From Burkholderia sp. Ac-20365 (lineage in GTDB: Bacteria > Pseudomonadota > Gammaproteobacteria > Burkholderiales > Burkholderiaceae): a stretch of 64,000 bases of DNA. The stretch spans positions 62,001 to 126,000 of the forward strand of contig NZ_JAAGPI010000009.1 of assembly GCF_017104715.1 (NCBI RefSeq). Direction: 5' to 3'. Below are positions 56,253 through 64,000 of this stretch, one piece after another (position 1 is the first letter of the stretch; each line of letters opens with the position of its first letter). Under the pieces are notes generated by a model. That model worked only from the letters and a program-made list of their open reading frames with translations, had not been told where the DNA came from and ran no database searches. The translations under genes and the position numbers were made by a program.

Positions 56253-56528
56253 TCAGCCTTCTGCGGGCGGCACGTAGCCCTGAGCCTGATCGGCGCCTTC
56301 GCCGAAGAAGAATTTCTCCGTCTGCTTCATCAGATACTGACGCGCGCGCGGATCGGCCATGTTCAGGCGGTTTTCGTTGATCAGCATGGTCTGCTGCTTG
56401 AGCCATTGCTGCCACGCTTCCTTCGAAATGCTCTCGTAGATCCGTTTGCCGAGTTCGCCCGGCAGCGGCGGGAAATCGAGACCTTCGGCTTCCTTGCCGA
56501 GCTTCGTGCATTGAACCATGCGAGTCAT
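56253..56528 (-). CDS. yggX: Probable Fe(2+)-trafficking protein YggX
   Basis: A 91-residue protein that protects iron-sulfur enzymes against oxidative damage in enterics. The N-terminus MTRMVQCTKLGKEAEGLDFPP with the conserved cysteine, KRIYESISKEAWQQWLKQQTM and NENRLN are family signatures, and the length fits. It is transcribed after argA on the same strand, 52 bp away, and ends at a strong terminator; the two may share a transcript. Confidence 0.95.
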   Translation of the reverse strand: MTRMVQCTKLGKEAEGLDFPPLPGELGKRIYESISKEAWQQWLKQQTMLINENRLNMADPRARQYLMKQTEKFFFGEGADQAQGYVPPAEG

Positions 56529-56580
56529 GCTGTGCTTCTCCTGTAATCGGTGGGGTGTGGCGTGGCGCTATTGTGCGCGC

Positions 56581-57960
56581 TCAGAGCTGTTTCATCAGCA
56601 CGAGCGACTTGCGCTGCCAGTTATAGAGGCGGCGGCGGTCTTCAGGCAGGTCGTCGACCGTCACCTTGACGAAGCCGCGCTTGAGGAACCAGTGCTCCGT
56701 GCGCGTGGTCAGCACGAAGATGCGTGTCAGGCCGCGTGCCCGCGCGCGTTGTTCGACGCGCTTGAGCAGCCGCTCGCCGTCGCCCGAGCCTTGTGCTTCC
56801 GGCGATACCGTCAGGCACGCCATCTCGCCGATGCGCTCCGCCGGATACGGATACAGTGCCGCGCAGCCGAACAGCACGCCATCGTGCTCGATCACCGAGA
56901 AATGGTCGATGTCGCGTTCGATCTGGTGACGCCCGCGCCGCACCAGCGTGCCGTCGGACTCAAGCGGCTCGATCAGCGTGAGAATGCCGCCGACGTCGTC
57001 CGGCGTCGCTTCGCGCAGGCTTTCCAGATTCTCGTACGAGATCATGGTGCCCACGCCATCGTGCAGGAACAGTTCCAGCAGCAGGCTTCCGTCGAGCGCG
57101 TACGGAATGATGTGCGCGCGGGTGACACCGCCGCGGCAGCCGCGTATGGAGTGCTTCAGATAGAAACCGGCGTCGCCCGTCACTGCGCCGCTTTCGTGCA
57201 GGCGGTACGCGTCGTCCAGCGACAGTTCGCGGATCAGCGCGCCTTCTTCATCGAGCAGGCCGTCGGTTTCGGTGAGAAACACGATCTTGTCGGCGCGCAG
57301 CGCGATCGAGGCCGCCGATGCGACGTCTTCCATCGACAGATTGAATGCTTCGCCCGTCGGCGAGAAGCCGAGCGGCGACAGCAGCACGATCTTGCCGCTT
57401 GCGAGCGACTGGCGGATCGACTCGGCATCGATCTTGCGCACCACGCCCGTGTGCTGGAAATCGACCCCGTCGAGAATGCCGACGGGCCGCGCCGTCACGA
57501 AGTTGCCCGACACCACGCTGATGTGCGCGTGCGCCATCGGCGTGTTCGGCAAGCCCTGGCTGATCGCGGCCTCGATGTCCAGACGCACTTCGCCGGCCGC
57601 TTCTTTCGCGGATTCGAGCGCGCGCGCATTGGTGATGCGCATACCGTGCGAAAACTCGGACTCGACGCCGTGCAGGCTCATCTGCTCTTCCACTTGCGGA
57701 CGCGAGCCATGCACGAGCACGATCTGGATACCCATCGCCTGCAACAGCGCGATATCGGACACGAGCGCGTTGAGCAGCCCCTGATGCACGACCTCGCCGC
57801 CGAAGCCGACGACGAACGTCTTGTTTCGGAACGCGTGGATATACGGCGCGACCGATCGCATCCAGTCGACGAATTGCGCGTGCTGCAACAGGGTTTCCGC
57901 GTCGCCGGACGATGCCGGGGAAGGGGCGGGCGTGGGGACGAGGTCGGTTTGGGAATTCAT
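56581..57960 (-). CDS. argA: N-acetylglutamate synthase ArgA
   Basis: This 459-residue enzyme catalyses the first step of arginine synthesis, acetylation of glutamate. An N-terminal amino-acid-kinase-like domain (FVVGFGGEVV near residue 48, LVHGSRPQVEEQM) senses arginine; a C-terminal GNAT domain with EMACLTVSPEAQGSGDGERLL binds acetyl-CoA. The start at 57960 gives MNSQTDLV and leaves only 23 bp to the divergent hrpA start. A consensus -10 element ends just 7 bases upstream of its ATG, so the mRNA may have almost no leader. Confidence 0.93.
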   Translation of the reverse strand: MNSQTDLVPTPAPSPASSGDAETLLQHAQFVDWMRSVAPYIHAFRNKTFVVGFGGEVVHQGLLNALVSDIALLQAMGIQIVLVHGSRPQVEEQMSLHGVESEFSHGMRITNARALESAKEAAGEVRLDIEAAISQGLPNTPMAHAHISVVSGNFVTARPVGILDGVDFQHTGVVRKIDAESIRQSLASGKIVLLSPLGFSPTGEAFNLSMEDVASAASIALRADKIVFLTETDGLLDEEGALIRELSLDDAYRLHESGAVTGDAGFYLKHSIRGCRGGVTRAHIIPYALDGSLLLELFLHDGVGTMISYENLESLREATPDDVGGILTLIEPLESDGTLVRRGRHQIERDIDHFSVIEHDGVLFGCAALYPYPAERIGEMACLTVSPEAQGSGDGERLLKRVEQRARARGLTRIFVLTTRTEHWFLKRGFVKVTVDDLPEDRRRLYNWQRKSLVLMKQL

Positions 57961-57967
57961 GCCCCGG

Positions 57968-57975
57968 ATTATAAT
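57968..57975. promoter_or_regulatory. Shared palindromic -10 element for argA and hrpA
   Basis: ATTATAAT is self-complementary and contains consensus TATAAT on both strands (57970-57975 on plus; 57968-57973 on minus). It stands 8 bases before the hrpA ATG and 7 before the argA ATG. A -35-like TTTGGG lies about 16 bp upstream on the plus strand, inside argA codons. Transcripts started the usual 6-8 bases after this element would begin at or next to the start codons. Confidence 0.6.
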
Positions 57976-57983
57976 GCGCCCCC

Positions 57984-60900
57984 ATGTCGAATGTACCCAA
58001 AAGCTCCAAGGGAGCCGATACGAAAAACGCGCCTGACGCGAGCGCGAAAGATGCTGCCGCGCCCGCGCGGCGCGGCCCTCGGGACGCATCACCCGATGCG
58101 CGCGGCGACGCAGTGCGTCGTGACGTTTCCGTGAATGTTGCGAATGAGCCGCGCCCGGGCGCTGCGGCGCACGACGGCGCGAGGAAAAACGAAGGCGCGG
58201 GCGGTGCGAAAAGCGGGCCGCGCGAGCCGCGGAAGGGCGCGCCTGACCGTCAGCGTGACCCGCAGCAGGGCAAGCGTGGTCCAAACCAGGCGGGCGACGC
58301 CGGCCGGCAACAACAGTCGCGTGCTCACGGGAACCCGCAACGCAGTCCGCAAGGCAAGCCGCCGGCCGGCAACCAGCCGGGCGGCGACACGCAGCGCAAC
58401 GCGCCGCGTGAGCCCCGCGAGACGCATAAGCCCGCGCGCGAATCCCGGAAACCCGTCGAGCCGAACCCCGTTCCGCCCATCGCGTTCCCCGAAGCGCTGC
58501 CCGTTTCCGGCCGCCGCGAGGAAATAGCGCGTGCGATTGCGGGCCATCAGGTCGTGATCGTCAGCGGTGAAACGGGTTCGGGCAAGACGACGCAGCTGCC
58601 GAAAATCTGTCTCGCGCTCGGGCGCGGACTCGGCGCGGGCGGCAGCGGGCTGATCGGCCATACGCAGCCGCGCCGGATCGCGGCATCGGCGACAGGGCGG
58701 CGCATTGCCGAAGAACTCGGCACGCCGTTCGGCGAAGTGGTCGGCTACAAGGTGCGTTTCACCGACAACCTCGCGCCGGGCGCGTCCGTCAAGCTGATGA
58801 CGGACGGCATTCTGCTCGCGGAAACGCAGACCGACCCGCTGCTGAAGGCCTACGACACGCTGATCATCGACGAAGCGCATGAGCGCAGCCTGAACATCGA
58901 TTTTCTGCTCGGCTATCTGAAAGAGATTCTGCCGAAGCGTCCTGATCTGAAGCTGATCGTGACGTCGGCGACGATCGATGCCGATCGTTTCGCGCGTCAT
59001 TTCGGCTCGGAAGAGAAGCCCGCGCCCGTGATCGAGGTGAGCGGGCGTCTGTATCCCGTCGAGGTGCGATACCGTCCAGTGGCGGAAGATTCGCCCGCGG
59101 TGAAATCGGCGGAAGGCAACACAGGACGCGAGCGCCCGAAGAGCCAGCGTGAAACCGACCGCGATCTGATGGACGCGATCGTCGAAGCGGCCGACGAACT
59201 GTGTCGCGAAGGCCCCGGCGACGTGCTCGTGTTTCTGCCCGGCGAGCGTGAAATTCGCGACGCGGCGGAAGCGCTGCGCAAGCACCATCCGCCGCATACG
59301 GAAATTTTGCCGCTGTTCGCGCGGCTGTCGGCGGCCGAGCAGGAGCGCGTATTCCGGCCATCGAACGCGCGGCGCATCGTGCTCGCGACCAATGTCGCGG
59401 AAACGTCGCTGACGGTGCCGGGCATTCGCTATGTGATCGACACGGGCCTCGCGCGCGTGAAGCGCTACTCGTACCGCAACAAGGTCGAGCAGCTGCAGGT
59501 CGAGTCGATTTCGCAGGCGGCGGCGAACCAGCGGGCAGGGCGCTGCGGCCGGGTCGCCGATGGCATCTGTATCCGTCTTTACGAAGAGAGTGATTTCCAG
59601 GCGCGGGTGCGCTTTACCGATCCGGAAATTCTGCGCTCGTCGCTCGCGTCCGTGATTTTGCGGATGAAGTCGCTGCATCTGACGGCGATCGAAACTTTTC
59701 CGTTCATCGAGCCGCCGCCGGGCCGCGCGATCGCCGACGGCTATCAGCTGCTGAACGAACTCGGCGCCGTCGACGACGACAACGCGCTGACGCCGCTCGG
59801 CCGCGAACTCGCGCGTCTGCCGCTCGATCCGCGTGTCGGCCGGATGATTCTCGGCGCGCGCGACCAGCAGTCGCTGCGCGAAGTGCTGATCATCGCGAGC
59901 GCGCTGTCGGTGCAGGATCCGCGCGACCGTCCGATCGATGCGCAGGAGCAGGCCGACCAGGCGCACCGCAAGTTCGCCGACGAGCGCTCCGAATTCCTGC
60001 AATGGCTGAAGATCTGGGCGTGGTTCGAAGAAGCTGTCGCGCACAAGAAGTCGAACAGGCAGCTGACGGACGCGTGCAAGCAGAACTTCCTGTCGCATCT
60101 GCGTCTGCGCGAATGGCGCGACGTGCATTCGCAACTGCTGACTGTCGTGCGCGAGCACAACTGGCGCATCAACGAAAGCGAAGCGACCTTCGAACAAATC
60201 CATCTCGCGCTGCTGACGGGCCTGCTCGGCAACATCGGCCTGAAAGCCGACGACGAGCCGTACTATCTCGGCGCGCGCAGTATCAAGTTCTATCTGTGGC
60301 CTGGCTCGGCGCTCGTGAAGAAAGCGGGCAAATGGGTGATGGCGGCCGAACTCGTCGAGACGAGCCGGCTGTACGCGCGCTGCATCGCGAAGATCGAGCC
60401 GGAATGGGTCGAGCGCGTCGGCGCGCATCTGTTGAAGAAGTCGCTCTCCGAGCCGCACTGGGAAAAGCGCTCGGCGCAGGTGACGGCCTTCGAGCGCGCG
60501 ATGCTGTACGGCTTGCCTGTCTATCACCGGCGGCGTGTGAGCTTCGGCCAGCAGGATCCGGCGCGCGCGCGGGAACTGTTCATCCGCGGCGCGCTGGTGG
60601 AAGGCGAATTCGACACGAAGCTCGCGTTCTTCGCGCACAACCGCAAGCTGCTCGCCGATATCGAGCAACTGGAACACAAGTCCCGCCGCCAGGACGTGCT
60701 GGTCGACGACGAACTGATCTTCGCGTTCTACGATCAGGCGATTCCGAACGGCATCCATACGGGCGCTGCGTTCGAGCGCTGGTATCGCGATGAAGTGAAG
60801 AAGAGCGCTCAGCAGGAAGACAAGCTGCGCCTGCTGTATCTGTCGCGCGACGATCTGATGCGCCACGAAGCGGCCGGCGTCACGACCGATCTGTTCCCGA

Positions 60901-62396
60901 AGCGGATGACGATGGCGGGCGTCGACATGACGCTCAGCTATCACTTCGAGCCCGGCTCGCCGCGTGACGGCGTGACGCTCGCCGTGCCGCTGTATGCGCT
61001 GAATCAGGTGGATGCACGGCGTATCGAGTGGCTAGTGCCCGGCATGCTGAAGGAGAAGACGCAACTGCTGCTGAAGTCGCTGCCGCAGAAACTGCGGCGC
61101 CATGTCGTGCCGTTGCCGGAGTACGCGGCGGGTTTCGTCGATCGCCATAGCGGCGCGAAATTCGGCGCGGGCGGTTTGCTGGAAACCGTGATCGCCGATG
61201 TCCGCGAGCAGACGCAGGTCGCGACGAAGCAGTCGGACTACAAGCTCGAAACGCTCGCGCCGCACCTGTTCATGAACTTCAAGGTGATCGACGAGCATGG
61301 CCGGCAGCTCGCGATGGGTCGCAATCTCGCGCAACTGCGCGCGGAACTCGGCGGTCAGGCGCAGCAGCAGTTCCAGAAAATCGCCACGGGCGCAGCGGGT
61401 GTTGCGCTTGCCAATGCGGGCGGCGGGGATGCGGCGGCGGCCTCTGCGGCGCGTGGCGCGAATACCGGCGGCGGCGCGCGTGGCGCTTCAGCCGCGCCGC
61501 ACACGCCGGGTGCGTCCGAAGCGTCGGCGGCACCCGCCACCGCGCTCTACGAAAACCTGACGACGTGGAATTTCGGCAAGCTGCCCGAGTTGCTCGAAAT
61601 CCGGCGCGGTGGGCAGACGCTGTTCGGCTATCCGGCGCTCGTCGATCGCGGCACGCATTGCGACGTCGAAGTATTCGATTCGCCGGACGAAGCGGCGCGC
61701 ATCCATCGCGCGGGCTTGCGGCGGCTGTTCGCGCTGCAGCTGCGCGAGCCGATCAAGTACCTTGAAAAGAATCTGCCGGGCCTGCGCGAAATGGCGATGC
61801 AGTTCATGCCGCGCGGCACACAGGAAGAGTTGCGCGACCAGCTGATCGACACCGCGCTCGACCGCGCGTGCCTGCAAGACCCGCTGCCCACCGACGACGC
61901 CAGCTTTCACGCGCGCAAGGACGAAGGCCGCAGCCGGCTGACGCTGCTCGCGCAGGAAATTGCCCGGCTGGTGGGACAGGTGCTCGGCGAGTATGCGGCC
62001 GTCGTCAAGAAGCTCGCGCAGGCCAAGCCGTTCGCCGCGGCGTACGCCGACATGCAGAACCAGCTGGATGCGCTGATCGGCAAGCGTTTCGTCGTCGAGA
62101 CGCCGTATGCGCAGTTGACGCACTTTCCGCGCTACCTGAAGGGCATTGCGCTGCGTATCGACAAGCTGAAAGCGGACCCGACACGCGACGCGCGCCAGTT
62201 CGCCGAGCTTGCGCCGCTCGCGCAGCACTACCAGCGCGCGCTCGCGCAGCGCGGCGGCGTGCCGGATGCGCGCCTCGCCGAGTTCCGCTGGCTGCTGGAG
62301 GAATTGCGCGTGTCGCTGTTCGCGCAGGAGTTGCGTACGCCGATGCCTGTTTCCGTCAAGCGGCTCTACAAGGTGTGGGAGTCGATGCAGCGTTGA
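57984..62396 (+). CDS. hrpA: ATP-dependent RNA helicase HrpA
   Basis: A 1470-residue DEAH-box helicase, which in E. coli unwinds mRNA and helps rescue stalled ribosomes. Residues 1-165 are disordered and rich in Arg, Gly, Pro and Gln, replacing the folded N-terminus of E. coli HrpA. Walker A GETGSGKTTQ is at about 195-204, DEAH at 296-299, TSATID soon after, and the second RecA domain ends in QRAGRCGR. HA2/OB domains follow, and the DUF3418 C-terminal region runs to the end. An Ala/Gly-rich insert lies at about 1130-1190. No ribosome-binding site is seen before the ATG; see the shared promoter. Confidence 0.95.
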   Translation: MSNVPKSSKGADTKNAPDASAKDAAAPARRGPRDASPDARGDAVRRDVSVNVANEPRPGAAAHDGARKNEGAGGAKSGPREPRKGAPDRQRDPQQGKRGPNQAGDAGRQQQSRAHGNPQRSPQGKPPAGNQPGGDTQRNAPREPRETHKPARESRKPVEPNPVPPIAFPEALPVSGRREEIARAIAGHQVVIVSGETGSGKTTQLPKICLALGRGLGAGGSGLIGHTQPRRIAASATGRRIAEELGTPFGEVVGYKVRFTDNLAPGASVKLMTDGILLAETQTDPLLKAYDTLIIDEAHERSLNIDFLLGYLKEILPKRPDLKLIVTSATIDADRFARHFGSEEKPAPVIEVSGRLYPVEVRYRPVAEDSPAVKSAEGNTGRERPKSQRETDRDLMDAIVEAADELCREGPGDVLVFLPGEREIRDAAEALRKHHPPHTEILPLFARLSAAEQERVFRPSNARRIVLATNVAETSLTVPGIRYVIDTGLARVKRYSYRNKVEQLQVESISQAAANQRAGRCGRVADGICIRLYEESDFQARVRFTDPEILRSSLASVILRMKSLHLTAIETFPFIEPPPGRAIADGYQLLNELGAVDDDNALTPLGRELARLPLDPRVGRMILGARDQQSLREVLIIASALSVQDPRDRPIDAQEQADQAHRKFADERSEFLQWLKIWAWFEEAVAHKKSNRQLTDACKQNFLSHLRLREWRDVHSQLLTVVREHNWRINESEATFEQIHLALLTGLLGNIGLKADDEPYYLGARSIKFYLWPGSALVKKAGKWVMAAELVETSRLYARCIAKIEPEWVERVGAHLLKKSLSEPHWEKRSAQVTAFERAMLYGLPVYHRRRVSFGQQDPARARELFIRGALVEGEFDTKLAFFAHNRKLLADIEQLEHKSRRQDVLVDDELIFAFYDQAIPNGIHTGAAFERWYRDEVKKSAQQEDKLRLLYLSRDDLMRHEAAGVTTDLFPKRMTMAGVDMTLSYHFEPGSPRDGVTLAVPLYALNQVDARRIEWLVPGMLKEKTQLLLKSLPQKLRRHVVPLPEYAAGFVDRHSGAKFGAGGLLETVIADVREQTQVATKQSDYKLETLAPHLFMNFKVIDEHGRQLAMGRNLAQLRAELGGQAQQQFQKIATGAAGVALANAGGGDAAAASAARGANTGGGARGASAAPHTPGASEASAAPATALYENLTTWNFGKLPELLEIRRGGQTLFGYPALVDRGTHCDVEVFDSPDEAARIHRAGLRRLFALQLREPIKYLEKNLPGLREMAMQFMPRGTQEELRDQLIDTALDRACLQDPLPTDDASFHARKDEGRSRLTLLAQEIARLVGQVLGEYAAVVKKLAQAKPFAAAYADMQNQLDALIGKRFVVETPYAQLTHFPRYLKGIALRIDKLKADPTRDARQFAELAPLAQHYQRALAQRGGVPDARLAEFRWLLEELRVSLFAQELRTPMPVSVKRLYKVWESMQR

Positions 62397-62642
62397 TCGA
62401 CGCGGGCGCGCTCATGTTCATTGCGGCGCGCCCGGTTCGTCTCGAAGGAAATCACGCCCTGTGATTTTCAGCGGATCCGGCGGATGAACGAGCGATGCCC
62501 GAAAACCGTGCGGCTGTTCGCGTGCCCGGCTGGCAAGCCGCTGCGGCAGGGCGCCGCAAGCCCCTGATTTCTCTCGATCAAGGTCAACCGTTGCGTCACG
62601 CAAACGTTCTACAATGGCGGTTACCCCCTGATGTGAGTCTTC

Positions 62643-63656
62643 ATGCGCAAATTTTCCCTCTCCGGCTTGTCCAGCACGTTTGCAGCCGGCGCTGCGCTCG
62701 TCGCGGCAACCTGCTTTTTCTCTCCCGTCGCCCACGCCAATAACGTGATCGTGCTCAATTCCGGCGAAGCCACGCTGAGCCTGATCGACGAGACGACGCG
62801 CCAGGTGATCGACACGGTGCCGACCGGCAAGGAGCCGCATCACCTGATGCCGACGCCGGACAACTCGTCGCTGATCGTCGCGAATTCGGTGTCGAACAAC
62901 CTGATGTTCGTCGACCCGAAAACGGGCAAGCCGCAGCGCTGGATCGAAAATATCGAAGATCCGTATCAGATCGGCTTTTCGCCGGACCGCAAATGGCTCG
63001 TCACGACGGGCCTGCGTCTCGACCGCCTCGATATCTATCACTACGACGGTCACAACATGGTGCTAGCGAGCCGTCTGCCGCTCGCGGTGATGCCGAGCCA
63101 CATGGCGTTTACCGCCGACAGCAAGACGGTGTTCGTCACGCTTCAGGTGTCGGGTGAACTTGCCGCCGTCGATCTCGCCACGCAGACGGTCAAGTGGAAG
63201 ATGAAGGTCGGCAAGGTGCCGGCCGGCCTGTGGATGACGCCGGGCGAAAAATACCTGCTCGTCGGCATGACGGGCGCGGATTACGTTGCGGTGGTCGACT
63301 GGCACAACCAGAAGATCGTCAAGACGATCACGACGGGCAAGGGCGCGCACAACTTCCGCTCGCTCGCGGACGGCAAGCATGTGGTTGTGTCGAACCGCGT
63401 GGCCAGCACCATCAGCATCATCGATGAAGACACGCTCACCAACGTCGGCGACATCACGGGATTGATGCCAGGGCCGGACGATATGGAACTTTCTGCTGAC
63501 AAACGCTATCTGTGGGTAACGTTCCGTTTCGCGAAGCACGTCGGCGTGATCGATCTCAGCACGCACAAGCTGATTCAGACCATCGCAGTCGGCCGCTCGC
63601 CGCACGGTATCTATTTCTTCAACCGCGCGCCGGTCACTGCGCCGAACGGGGCGTAA
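62643..63656 (+). CDS. Exported YncE-type beta-propeller protein
   Basis: A 337-residue secreted protein. The signal peptide ends near PVAHANNVIV (about residue 32). The rest is a seven-bladed propeller of YVTN-type repeats (SLIDETTRQVIDTVPTGKEPHHL, FVDPKTGKPQ, AVVDWHNQKIVKTITTG, GVIDLSTHKLIQTIAVGRSPHG). Such proteins bind ligands or partners in the periplasm; E. coli YncE is iron-regulated, but no regulatory site is evident here. The gap 62397-62642 shows no gene. A sterol-desaturase-family gene follows. Confidence 0.85.
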   Translation: MRKFSLSGLSSTFAAGAALVAATCFFSPVAHANNVIVLNSGEATLSLIDETTRQVIDTVPTGKEPHHLMPTPDNSSLIVANSVSNNLMFVDPKTGKPQRWIENIEDPYQIGFSPDRKWLVTTGLRLDRLDIYHYDGHNMVLASRLPLAVMPSHMAFTADSKTVFVTLQVSGELAAVDLATQTVKWKMKVGKVPAGLWMTPGEKYLLVGMTGADYVAVVDWHNQKIVKTITTGKGAHNFRSLADGKHVVVSNRVASTISIIDEDTLTNVGDITGLMPGPDDMELSADKRYLWVTFRFAKHVGVIDLSTHKLIQTIAVGRSPHGIYFFNRAPVTAPNGA

Positions 63657-63663
63657 CAATCCA

Positions 63664-63688
63664 GCGGCGCGCCATGCCGGCGCGCCGC
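63664..63688 (+). other. Strong hairpin after the YncE-type gene
   Basis: A perfect 10-bp stem GCGGCGCGCC/GGCGCGCCGC with loop ATGCC, 7 bp after the stop codon. No T run follows, so it is not a standard terminator; it may protect the mRNA 3' end or act as an attenuator before the next gene. Confidence 0.6.
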
Positions 63689-63750
63689 AATGAAGTTGCA
63701 GCACGGGAAACCCGCGCAGTGAAGCAGAACCGCGACGCATAAAGAGCACC

Positions 63751-64000
63751 ATGTTCCACCTGATCGCCTCCAGCCTCGATAGCTTCATCTCGTCGATCCA
63801 GACGCTACTGTACGTCGATGTCGTGCAGCCGCTGCTGTTCCATTTCAACCTGATGGACTACGACGAAGACACCTACGACAGCCTGTACTGGGTGATAGTC
63901 GGCGTGCTGGAAGTGCTCGCGATGTACGCGCTGCTGCGCCCGCTCGAAGCATTGCGTCCCGTCGAGCAGTGGAAGGACCGCAAGGCCGTGCGCGTCGACG
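63751..64000 (+). CDS. Sterol desaturase/fatty acid hydroxylase family protein (5' part)
   Basis: The first 83 codons of a gene that continues beyond the window. The N-terminus has a hydrophobic segment (YWVIVGVLEVLAMYALLRPLE) and DYDEDTYDSLYWV, which I recognise from Burkholderia sterol-desaturase-like membrane di-iron proteins. The His-box motifs that would prove the family lie outside the window. It follows the YncE-type gene by 94 bp and may be in the same operon. Confidence 0.6.
   Translation, partial: MFHLIASSLDSFISSIQTLLYVDVVQPLLFHFNLMDYDEDTYDSLYWVIVGVLEVLAMYALLRPLEALRPVEQWKDRKAVRVD

Noticed and set aside
58089..60944. A 951-codon open frame antisense to hrpA
   Set aside because: High GC and codon-position bias keep the opposite strand open. 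The translation is Arg/His/Ala-rich without any domain, while hrpA on the plus strand is clearly real.

Overview
The window looks like chromosomal DNA of a Burkholderia-sensu-lato betaproteobacterium (Paraburkholderia, Caballeronia or a close relative). This rests on the high GC content with strong third-position bias, the aerobic benzoyl-CoA (box) pathway genes, the paired DUF2844/DUF3443 genes, BamC, and many transporter cassettes typical of large Burkholderia genomes. I see no integrase, transposase, phage module or CRISPR array.

Layout. 0-2.8 kb: boxB and boxA of benzoyl-CoA epoxidation. 2.8-11.0 kb: a complete reductive pyrimidine catabolism cluster (RutR-like TetR repressor, amidohydrolase of the beta-ureidopropionase type, preT, preA, NCS1 permease, dihydropyrimidinase), with a promoter/operator in the divergent gap and a strong terminator. 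11.3-13.6 kb: a cystine-type amino-acid ABC importer. 13.7-20.7 kb: small envelope genes, a trimeric autotransporter adhesin, a DUF3443/DUF2844 pair and bamC. 21.5-25.7 kb: a DMT exporter, lactate permease and two lipoproteins. 26.7-28.8 kb: thiC under a TPP riboswitch. 29-34 kb: a pilin-like protein, a second DMT exporter, a FadH-type dienoyl-CoA reductase and a DUF4397 lipoprotein. 34.9-39.3 kb: an envelope/stress and signalling block (entericidin, histidine kinase, two tandem DUF1328 miniproteins, ferritin-like protein, two response regulators). 39.3-47.2 kb: an MFS exporter, a GpdQ-like phosphodiesterase, a four-gene ABC importer and its LacI regulator. 47.4-47.8 kb: a tRNA-Leu(UAA) gene split by a 300-nt group I intron. 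48-53 kb: a sigma-factor remnant, GST, flavin disulfide reductase, cupin, TMEM175-type channel, membrane protein and phosphoesterase. 54-64 kb: a ProP-like symporter, yggX, argA and hrpA diverging from one short shared promoter, a YncE-type beta-propeller, and the start of a sterol-desaturase-family gene.

Two non-protein features stand out. First, four copies (about 25.9, 34.1, 41.5 and 53.1 kb) of a roughly 740-bp composite inverted-repeat element with fixed internal architecture lie in intergenic space, two in each orientation; one separates the phosphodiesterase from the ABC operon it appears to belong to. They code for no convincing protein and look like a high-copy, probably non-autonomous repeat family. 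Second, the tRNA-Leu(UAA) gene carries a compact group I intron at the position known from cyanobacteria and plastids. A third, smaller point is the 8-bp palindromic -10 element that may drive near-leaderless argA and hrpA transcripts in opposite directions.

All family names come from recognising sequence motifs by eye; no database search was possible.
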